Origin: Lachnospiraceae bacterium UBA7012
Lineage (GTDB): Bacteria; Bacillota; Clostridia; Lachnospirales; Lachnospiraceae
NCBI GenBank assembly: GCA_002449595.1
Contig: DJXE01000185.1
Coordinates: 1-9,076, forward strand
DNA: 9,076 nt
Reading direction: 5' to 3'
The notes below the pieces were generated by a model, which was given only the letters and a program-made list of their open reading frames with translations, did not search any database and was not told the DNA's origin. The stretch's first letter is position 1; each line of letters begins with the position of its first letter. Positions 1 through 6,675 of this stretch are shown piece by piece. The translations under genes and the position numbers were made by a program.

Positions 1-587
1 ACTACAGCATGGGAGAGGGCGGCGCGATCCTCATGAAGACGCAGGAGGACTTCGAGGCGGCCGAGATCCTGCGCGAAAAGGGAACGGACCGGAGCAGGTT
101 CTTCCGTGGGCAGGTGGACAAGTACCGCTGGGTGGACTACGGCTCCTCCTATCTGCCGGGCGACCTGAACGCCGCGTATCTCTACGCGCAGCTCGAGCGC
201 GCGGACGAGATCAACAATGCGCGCCTCGCCCGCTGGAACCAGTACTATGAGATGCTGACGCCCCTCGCTAAGGAAGGCAGGATCGACCTGCCGACCGTGC
301 CCGAAGGCTGCGTCCACAACGCGCACATGTTTTACATCAAGGTGAAGGACCTTGCGGAGCGCACCGCGCTGATCGACTGGCTGAAGGAGCGCGGCATCCT
401 CGCGGTCTTCCACTATGTGCCGCTCCACTCGTCGCCCGCCGGCCTCCGCTTCGGACGGTTCCACGGCGAGGACGTCTACACGACGCGGGAGAGCGAGCGG
501 CTCGTCCGGCTTCCGATGTATTTCCAGCTCACGGAAGATGAGTGCACCGAGGTCGCGGAGGCGATCCTCGCGTTCTATCGCAGATGA
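1..587 (+). CDS. rffA: dTDP-4-amino-4,6-dideoxygalactose transaminase, C-terminal half (5' end outside window)
   Basis: This is a PLP-dependent sugar aminotransferase of the DegT/DnrJ/EryC1/StrS fold. The family converts dTDP-4-keto-6-deoxyglucose to dTDP-4-amino-4,6-dideoxygalactose (dTDP-Fuc4N) in the cytoplasm with glutamate as amino donor. The frame is open from base 3 and encodes 194 residues, about half of the usual length near 375. It opens with YSMGEGGA, which in WecE/RffA directly follows the PLP-binding lysine, so that lysine should lie one or two codons upstream of the window. Other WecE-like blocks are REKGTDRSRFFRGQVDKY, GSSYLPGDLNAAYLYAQLE, NAHMFYIKV and FHYVPLHSSPAG, ending with ESERLVRLPMYF. 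Collinear similarity to the remembered E. coli WecE sequence is strong over the whole fragment. Its TGA overlaps the next ATG (ATGA, 584-587), so the two are probably co-translated. The family is clear; the exact sugar product is inferred from it. Confidence 0.93.
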   Translation, partial: YSMGEGGAILMKTQEDFEAAEILREKGTDRSRFFRGQVDKYRWVDYGSSYLPGDLNAAYLYAQLERADEINNARLARWNQYYEMLTPLAKEGRIDLPTVPEGCVHNAHMFYIKVKDLAERTALIDWLKERGILAVFHYVPLHSSPAGLRFGRFHGEDVYTTRESERLVRLPMYFQLTEDECTEVAEAILAFYRR

Positions 588-2425
588 AGATATTTGGAGA
601 CGCCAAATTGAAAAGGACTGCGGCGGCCGCCGGCGTGACGGCGGCGCTCATCCTGCTGCTCGCGCTCCGCTATGATTTCTGGTTCGACATCAACGACGAC
701 GTCTGGATGAAGGACATCATCTCGGGCGTCTACACGGGGACGCCGAGCGCGCGCAACATCCAGATGCTGTTTCCGGTCAGCGGCCTGGTGAGCCTGTTCT
801 ACAGGATCACGCGGTCGGTGGACTGGTACGGCCTGTTTCTGCTCGCCTGCCAGTTCGGCAGCCTGTTCCTCGTGCTGAACCGCGCCTGCGCGGTGCAGGC
901 CAAAACCTTCGGAAAAGCAGACGGCGCCCTCGCCCTGATGACCGGCGCAGTCGCGGCTGCGGCGCTGCTCCTGCCGCACTACGTGTTCGTGCAGTACACG
1001 CTGACGGTCGGGATGCTGTGCGGTGCGGCGGCGTATTTGATTCAGTTTCCGGGGGAGCGCGCCGAGGGCGAATCTGTGCGGAATTCGTCCATGAGCGGGG
1101 CCTCGCAGAAGTCCTTAGGATCCATTTTGGGCGTGAATTTGAAGGAGACAGTATGTCGGGAATTACCGCCCGTGCTGCTCATTATCTTCGCGTTCCTCAT
1201 TCGGACAGAGATGACAGCGCTCATGCTTCCGCTCGTTCTGACGGGCATGGTGTTCCGCTTCGTGATGCAGACGAGGGCGGAAGACAAGCTCTTTTCCAAG
1301 AAAAACATCATGACCGCGATCCTCACGGTCCTCATGATCGGGATCGGCATGGCGGCCGGCCTCGCGGCGGACCGCGCGGCCTGCTCCTCGGCGGAGTGGC
1401 GGGAATTCCGCGACCTGTTCGACGCGCGGACGGAAGTCTACGACTTCTATCTGGACTACATTCCGACCTACGAAGAGGACGGAGAATTCTTTGATTCGAT
1501 CGGGCTTCCGGAGGCTTCCGCGGAGCTTTTGACCAATTACAATTTCGGCCTCGACGAGAGGATCGACGCGGATCTCCTCTGGCAGGTGAGAGACTACGCG
1601 AGACAGAAGAAGGCGGCGAGCTTTGATCCGATGGTGCAGCTGAAAGGTGCCGTAAAAGCTTACGTCTACCGCGTCACCCACCTCACGGACGGCGTGTACA
1701 GCGCGGCCTGCATCATTCTTTACCTTCTGTGCCTCGCGCAGATCATCAAGTCCGCTGCAGCCGGAAAGAAAGCTACGCTCGAGCGCCTCGGCGCGCTGCT
1801 GTTTCTGGCCTTCGTCCGGACCGGCCTGTGGATGTTCATCCTCTACCGCGGCAGAGACCCTGAGCGGATCACGCACAGCCTGTTCCTTCTCGAGATCATT
1901 CTTCTTGCCGGCTACCTGCAGAGCCTTGCCTGCACGGCAAAGACTGCTTCCTCACGTTCCTGGCTTTATCCGGCGCTGTTCCTCCTCGCGATGGCGGCGT
2001 TCATTCCGGGACAGCTGAGAAAGACCGACGCCGAGTCCGCCAGAAGAGAAGACGTGAACCGCGAGGAGCGCGCCTTCGTCGCGTACTGCGCGGAGCACCC
2101 GGAGAACTATTACTTCACGGACGTCTACGCGACCGTGCGCTACACCCAGAAGATGTTCGGGCAGCAGACGGACCCCGGCAACCACGACCTCATGGGCGGC
2201 TGGATCTCGAAGAGCCCGCTCTATGAAGAAAAGCTGAGGACCCACGCCCTCACCTCCATGAAGGAATCCCTGCTGGAAGACGAGACCTGCTATTTCGTCA
2301 CGACGCCGGAACGTGACGTGCAGTGGCTGGCCGACTTCTACGCCTCGCAGGGAATCCCGGTGCGCGTCGAGCAGGAAGATGCCGTCTCGGAGTCCTGGCG
2401 CATCTTCAAGGTAAGCCGCGGCTGA
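584..2425 (+). CDS. polytopic membrane protein, probable GT-C-type glycosyltransferase
   Basis: This 613-residue protein has about ten hydrophobic segments, roughly at 13-30, 62-75, 82-100, 117-154, 192-222, 240-262, 371-392, 401-420, 430-448 and 460-476. A soluble C-terminal tail of about 135 residues follows. Just after the first membrane segment lies DINDDVWMKD (residues 35-44). An acidic loop in that place is typical of GT-C transferases, which use polyprenyl-phosphate sugars on the outer face of the membrane. YRGRDPERITHSLFLLE (421-437) between late membrane segments looks like a second conserved motif. A large polar loop (about 263-365) separates the two membrane bundles. I chose the ATG at 584 because it overlaps the upstream stop (ATGA); a GTG at 542 would only add 14 residues read through the end of rffA. 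No good Shine-Dalgarno precedes 584, which fits coupling. I do not recognise a named family. GT-C is inferred from topology and the Asp-Asp loop; a polymerase is the alternative. Confidence 0.8.
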   Translation: MKIFGDAKLKRTAAAAGVTAALILLLALRYDFWFDINDDVWMKDIISGVYTGTPSARNIQMLFPVSGLVSLFYRITRSVDWYGLFLLACQFGSLFLVLNRACAVQAKTFGKADGALALMTGAVAAAALLLPHYVFVQYTLTVGMLCGAAAYLIQFPGERAEGESVRNSSMSGASQKSLGSILGVNLKETVCRELPPVLLIIFAFLIRTEMTALMLPLVLTGMVFRFVMQTRAEDKLFSKKNIMTAILTVLMIGIGMAAGLAADRAACSSAEWREFRDLFDARTEVYDFYLDYIPTYEEDGEFFDSIGLPEASAELLTNYNFGLDERIDADLLWQVRDYARQKKAASFDPMVQLKGAVKAYVYRVTHLTDGVYSAACIILYLLCLAQIIKSAAAGKKATLERLGALLFLAFVRTGLWMFILYRGRDPERITHSLFLLEIILLAGYLQSLACTAKTASSRSWLYPALFLLAMAAFIPGQLRKTDAESARREDVNREERAFVAYCAEHPENYYFTDVYATVRYTQKMFGQQTDPGNHDLMGGWISKSPLYEEKLRTHALTSMKESLLEDETCYFVTTPERDVQWLADFYASQGIPVRVEQEDAVSESWRIFKVSRG

Positions 2426-2450
2426 AAATAAATACAAAAAATGATAGAAT
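2422..2450 (+). promoter_or_regulatory. candidate sigma-A promoter with extended -10
   Basis: The short AT-rich gap after the stop of the preceding gene holds TGATAGAAT (2442-2450). That is a -10 hexamer with 5 of 6 consensus bases and a TG extension. CTGAAA (2422-2427) lies 17 bases upstream and matches the -35 consensus at 4 of 6 positions. The predicted start of transcription, around 2456-2458, would lie directly in front of the ATG at 2459. The signal stands out in otherwise GC-rich sequence, but short AT-rich gaps easily produce such matches, so this is a candidate internal promoter only. Confidence 0.35.
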
Positions 2451-2458
2451 AAAGTGTT

Positions 2459-4066
2459 ATGGATAATTCAATGAAAACCTACATCGCAGAGGGCAAAGTT
2501 TCCGCGCTTCGGCGGATGGAACTGTCCGACTGCGAAAAAGTGATAGAGTGGCGCAACAACGACCGCGTGCGGCTGAATTATATTTACATGGAGAAGCTGA
2601 CGCTCGATCAGGAGGTGCGCTATTTTCATGAGAAGGTGGAGACCGGTGAAGTCCTCCATCTGATCATCTGTGACAAGACGGACGGCTATAAGCCGGTCGG
2701 CTGCCAGGTCTTCAACGACGTGAGCACCTTCCTCGAGGACCCCGAGAACCGGCCCGTCGAGGTCGGCTACTTCCTCGGCGAGGACAGCGCGGTCGGCAAG
2801 GGGATCGCCCGCGAGGCGATGCGCCTCGGCATCCGCTACGTCTTCGATACCTACGGCGCGAAAAGCGCTTTCTCCCGCATCTTCACTTTCAATATCACGT
2901 CGATCAACAGCTGTGAGAGCATCGGCATGATCAAGAAGGACCTTTTGCGGGACGTCGTCCGGACCGACGGGACGAAAGAGGACATGTACGTCCTCGAGAT
3001 CACGCCCGAGTCCCTGGACGAGGCGCTCGCGATGGAGCACTGCCGCAGGCAGTACCGCGCGGGACTCCTGCAGATCCCGGAAGAGAGACAGGGCGCTGAG
3101 GAGCGCAAAAAGGTCGCGTTCGTCCTTCCGTGCTACCGCTCGGAAAAGACCCTGCCCAGCGTCGTGAAGGAGATCGACGCGGCGATGGCGGAGGAAGACC
3201 GCTTTGACTGGCGGATCGTCATGGTCTGCGACGGCTCGCCCGACGCGACGTTCGAGACGATTCAGACACTTTGCAAGGAAGACCCGGGCAGGCGCACCGG
3301 GATCGAGTTCGCGCGCAACTTCGGACAGCACGCCGCGCTCATGGCGGGCATCGGATGTGCGCGGGAAAAGGGCGCCGACATCGTGATCTGCCTCGACGAC
3401 GACGGGCAGACGCCGGCGGACGAGTGCGGCAAGCTCATCAAGGCGATCGAGGACGGCGCCGACGCCGCCTACGCGAGCTATGAGCACAAACAGCACTCGG
3501 CGGCGCGCAACCTCGGGACCGCGATGAACGAGTCCATGACGAGGGTGATGCTCGGCAAGCCGAAGGACCTGCGCGTGACAAGCTATTTCGCGATGCGCGG
3601 CTTCGTCGCGGACGAAGTGCTCCGGTACCGGAACTCCTATCCGTACCTGATCGGCCTCGTCCTCCGCGCCACAAAGAATATCGTCAACGTCCCCGTACAG
3701 CACAGGAAGCGGGAGATCGGAACGAGCGGCTACACGTTCACCAAGCTGCTGACGCTCTGGATGAACGGGTTTACAGCCTTTTCCATCAAGCCGCTTCGAA
3801 TTGCGACACTCTGCGGCAGCGCATTCGCGTTCGCGGGCTTCCTGTACGGGATCTACACCGTGATCAAGAAGCTGGTGAACCCGGCAGTCCCTGCGGGATT
3901 CTCGGCGATGATGAGTGCCATAGTCTTTTTCGGCGGAATGATCATGCTTGTGCTCGGCCTCGCGGGCGAGTACATCGGCAGGACTTATATTACGGTGAGC
4001 AGCGCGCCTCAGTATGTGATCCGGCAGACAACGGATGATGCGCAGGAAGGAACGAACAGCCTATGA
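2459..4066 (+). CDS. fusion protein: GNAT N-acetyltransferase + ArnC/GtrB-like polyprenyl-phosphate glycosyltransferase (GT2)
   Basis: This 535-residue protein has two enzymatic parts. Residues about 12-185 are a GNAT acetyltransferase of the RimJ/PseH type: LRRMELSDCEKVIEWRNN near the start, the acetyl-CoA loop AVGKGIAREA at 111-120, and FNITSINSCESIGM at 143-157. After a short linker, residues 218-440 form a GT2 domain of the DPM1/ArnC/GtrB kind: FVLPCYRSEKTL (221-232), VCDGSPDAT (256-264), the metal/nucleotide motif DDDGQ (313-317), and REIGTSGYTFTKL (418-430) followed by NGFTAFSIKPLR. Two membrane segments (about 447-469 and 481-506) complete the GtrB-like form. The GT2 part should move a sugar from a nucleotide to polyprenyl phosphate on the cytoplasmic face. 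The GNAT part could acetylate the amino sugar made by the upstream transaminase. No separate start precedes the GT2 part. ATG 2459 has a weak ribosome site; ATG 2471 (Met5) is an alternative. The stop overlaps the next ATG. Domain calls are firm; the substrate is inferred. Confidence 0.9.
   Translation: MDNSMKTYIAEGKVSALRRMELSDCEKVIEWRNNDRVRLNYIYMEKLTLDQEVRYFHEKVETGEVLHLIICDKTDGYKPVGCQVFNDVSTFLEDPENRPVEVGYFLGEDSAVGKGIAREAMRLGIRYVFDTYGAKSAFSRIFTFNITSINSCESIGMIKKDLLRDVVRTDGTKEDMYVLEITPESLDEALAMEHCRRQYRAGLLQIPEERQGAEERKKVAFVLPCYRSEKTLPSVVKEIDAAMAEEDRFDWRIVMVCDGSPDATFETIQTLCKEDPGRRTGIEFARNFGQHAALMAGIGCAREKGADIVICLDDDGQTPADECGKLIKAIEDGADAAYASYEHKQHSAARNLGTAMNESMTRVMLGKPKDLRVTSYFAMRGFVADEVLRYRNSYPYLIGLVLRATKNIVNVPVQHRKREIGTSGYTFTKLLTLWMNGFTAFSIKPLRIATLCGSAFAFAGFLYGIYTVIKKLVNPAVPAGFSAMMSAIVFFGGMIMLVLGLAGEYIGRTYITVSSAPQYVIRQTTDDAQEGTNSL
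4044..4051 (+). promoter_or_regulatory. strong ribosome binding site inside the preceding gene
   Basis: AGGAAGGA lies 11 bases before the ATG at 4063, inside the last codons of the GNAT-GT2 gene. It is the best Shine-Dalgarno sequence in the window. With the ATGA overlap it supports 4063 as the start of the large membrane protein. A second ATG follows immediately at 4066. Confidence 0.6.
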
Positions 4067-6663
4067 TGCGCTCTGTCGTTTACAAGAAAAACGCGACCAC
4101 CGCGGTGCTTCTCGCCCTCATGGCGATCCTCATTCTCCTGGTCTACCCGCTGCGGGTCCTGAAGGAGACGCACGTCTTCCCGGGTTCCGGCGCGGTGACG
4201 AGGATCTCGGACGCCGTGGACCGGGATCACGACGCGGGCGGCACATTTACTGCGTCTTACGCGCACCTGGACCATCTGGACATCTATGTCGAGAGCCTCG
4301 AGGACTGCGTCCAGATCGAAGTCCGGCTCTTTGAGCCGAAAGAGGACGGGAGCTTCCCGATGCTGGCGCAGCAGCCGGTCCTCATCGGGGAGGGCGAAGT
4401 GCCCGGGTTCGTCTCCGCGGAGATGGACGTGGACCTCGTGCCGGGTCGTGACTACGTCGTCACGATCAACTGCAAGTACGGCAGTGCCCGCATCGGCTTC
4501 GAGGAGGCCTCGGACGTGCCTCCGTCAGCGGAGGGAAAAGGTCCGGCAGCGCCTGTCTGCCGCAGCGCATTCTACAACGATTCGACCGTGGACGGCGCGG
4601 CGCTCGCGATGGCGGCACACTACCGCATGCCGATCACGAAGGGGAAGACCGGGCTTGTGATCCTCGGGATCCTGGCTTTCTTCGCGGTTCTGATCCGCCT
4701 CGTGCGCGAGTGGTTCGACCGGAATCCGTCGAGAAACCGCCTGACCAGCGCGGACGCGGTGCTCCGTGTGACGCTGACGCCGGTCGCCTCGGTGCTTTAT
4801 GCGGCGGCACTCATCATGATCATCCCGATGAAGATGTTCGACGACCGTCTGTCGGATATCCTGACGTACACGATTGGTGCGACTGTTGTTTTTCTCGTCG
4901 TGATCTATGCATTGTGGCATGACCGCGCGGGCGTGCCGGACTTCATGACGTCGGAGAAGCTGCGGACTTCGTGGCGGCACTACCTCATCATGGTGACGGT
5001 GGCGCTGATCTTCCACTACTGCTGCCAGTACATGAACGGCCTCTACAACATTCACCACTTCCTGTCGGCGCGCAGGATGCTGATCGCCTTTGACGTGATG
5101 CTTCTGCTGACGTTCAAGCTCTCGGATCTGGTGACGGTGGCGGGCAACGTGTGGCTCGCCGTGTCCTCGGCGGCCTCCGTGATCTGGTATTTCACGCACC
5201 GGCTCGGCCCGGACGTAAAAGAATATGACCTGAACAACCAGGTTCTTGCGATGACGCTGATCCTGATCGTCCTGACCGGGCGCATCGTGATCGCACTCCT
5301 GCAGAAATACGCCTTCGTCAGGTATTCTTCGCGCGAGAAAAAGGCTCCCGCATCGATCTTGTATGCGACGCTGGCGGCCGTGTTCTCGGCAGCGGCGATC
5401 CTGCTGCGCGGCGGGAGATGGTGGATCGTGGTCCTCATCGCTTTTTACCTGCTGTTTTACCTGCGCTACATGTGCTGGGAGGAAAGGGATCTGTGGCTGG
5501 AAGATCTAAGCCGCGGCATCTGCCTGCACTTCATGTGCGCGGTCGCGTGGTGCCTGATGCACCGCTACTATCTGTCCTTCAACTACACGAGGTTTGCGAT
5601 GTCGTCGCACACCGTGACGATCACGGCGGTCTACCTCACGGCGGTCCTCGCCGCCATCACGACCCGCGTCGTCCGCAAGCTGAACATGACGACGGACGTG
5701 CCGCGGGGCAGAAAGCTCTGCTTCCAGTGGAGGGAATTCACGCTGTTCGGGACAGCCGGCAGCTACCTCCTGATGACCATGTCGCGGACCGGCGTGTTCG
5801 CGGCGGCGGTCATGATCGCGGCGGTGCTCGCGCTCTCGTGCGCGTACCTGCGCCCGGGCTTTGTAAAGGGCCTCGGGATCTTCGTGCAGCGCGCCGCGGT
5901 GCTGGTTCTGTCGGTGGTGATCCTGCTTCCCGGCGTCTTCACGCTGCAGAGGATCCTGCCGCCGATGTTCGACCAGCCGGTCATGAGCGAGCTCGAGACC
6001 TGGCCGGAGAGAGTCCTCAGGGGAAATCACTGGGATTCGCACTACTACATGTGCGTCGAGCGGTTCGTGCAGGTCTTCGGGGACAAGCTGTTCGGCATTC
6101 CGGAAAAGGAATATTCCTACTTCGACGAGGAGCACAGCCGGACGCACAGAGAAGAAGAGGAGGCGATGATCCTCGCCCACGAGATCGAGCAGAGCTCCAT
6201 CGTCTATACGCCTGACGACGGAAACGGCGGCGGCGCGGGCGCAGGCGGTTCCGGCGCTCCGCAGGAGGATTACACGAACGGCCGCGTCGACATCTGGCGC
6301 GCCTACCTCGGCGACATGAACATGACAGGGCACGACCACATGGGAGCGACACTTCCGGACGGATCCGTGCAGGTGCATGCGCATAACACTTTTCTTCAAG
6401 TGATGTACGATCACGGCATCGCGGCCGGCGCGGTCTTCCTGCTGTTCCTCGCGATGACCCTGATCCGCGCGGCGATGTACTATAATAGCAGAAGATGCGG
6501 GGCGGACTCCTTCGACATCCTGCCGTTCGCGGCGATCTTCGCGTTCGGCATGACGGGGCTTGTCGAGTGGGTCTTCCACCTCTGCAACCCGATGACGGCG
6601 CTGCTTCTTCTGGCGGTCGCGCCGCTGTTCGTGCGCTTTGAGAAGCATACAAAGACAGAATGA
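4063..6663 (+). CDS. large O-antigen ligase/polymerase-like (Wzy_C family) membrane protein
   Basis: This 866-residue integral membrane protein should join or polymerise lipid-linked glycans on the outer face of the membrane. One membrane segment (13-30) leads into a polar domain of about 160 residues (31-190), which is probably extracytoplasmic. Roughly 14-15 further hydrophobic segments run to the C-terminus. Ligase/polymerase signatures are MSRTGVFAA (573-581), like the SRxG motif, and NGRVDIW (739-745) followed by HAHNTFLQVMYDHGIAAG (772-789), the typical end of the large periplasmic loop. That loop (about 628-783) is long and contains an acidic stretch (EEEE at 697-700) and a Gly/Ala-rich run (720-731). 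WaaL and Wzy proteins usually have about 400-450 residues, so this one is about twice as long, mainly through the N-terminal domain and additional membrane segments. The start overlaps the previous stop. Whether it acts as polymerase or ligase, and on which acceptor, cannot be read from sequence. Confidence 0.82.
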   Translation: MMRSVVYKKNATTAVLLALMAILILLVYPLRVLKETHVFPGSGAVTRISDAVDRDHDAGGTFTASYAHLDHLDIYVESLEDCVQIEVRLFEPKEDGSFPMLAQQPVLIGEGEVPGFVSAEMDVDLVPGRDYVVTINCKYGSARIGFEEASDVPPSAEGKGPAAPVCRSAFYNDSTVDGAALAMAAHYRMPITKGKTGLVILGILAFFAVLIRLVREWFDRNPSRNRLTSADAVLRVTLTPVASVLYAAALIMIIPMKMFDDRLSDILTYTIGATVVFLVVIYALWHDRAGVPDFMTSEKLRTSWRHYLIMVTVALIFHYCCQYMNGLYNIHHFLSARRMLIAFDVMLLLTFKLSDLVTVAGNVWLAVSSAASVIWYFTHRLGPDVKEYDLNNQVLAMTLILIVLTGRIVIALLQKYAFVRYSSREKKAPASILYATLAAVFSAAAILLRGGRWWIVVLIAFYLLFYLRYMCWEERDLWLEDLSRGICLHFMCAVAWCLMHRYYLSFNYTRFAMSSHTVTITAVYLTAVLAAITTRVVRKLNMTTDVPRGRKLCFQWREFTLFGTAGSYLLMTMSRTGVFAAAVMIAAVLALSCAYLRPGFVKGLGIFVQRAAVLVLSVVILLPGVFTLQRILPPMFDQPVMSELETWPERVLRGNHWDSHYYMCVERFVQVFGDKLFGIPEKEYSYFDEEHSRTHREEEEAMILAHEIEQSSIVYTPDDGNGGGAGAGGSGAPQEDYTNGRVDIWRAYLGDMNMTGHDHMGATLPDGSVQVHAHNTFLQVMYDHGIAAGAVFLLFLAMTLIRAAMYYNSRRCGADSFDILPFAAIFAFGMTGLVEWVFHLCNPMTALLLLAVAPLFVRFEKHTKTE

Positions 6664-6675
6664 CCGAAAACAATT

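Noticed and set aside
542..583. GTG at 542 as start of the membrane protein
   Set aside because: It would add 14 residues that are a shifted reading of the end of rffA. ATG 584 with the ATGA overlap is the better start.
3032..3034. Separate start for the glycosyltransferase half of the fusion
   Set aside because: ATG 3032 lies in the linker but has no good Shine-Dalgarno, and the frame runs through from the GNAT domain without a break.
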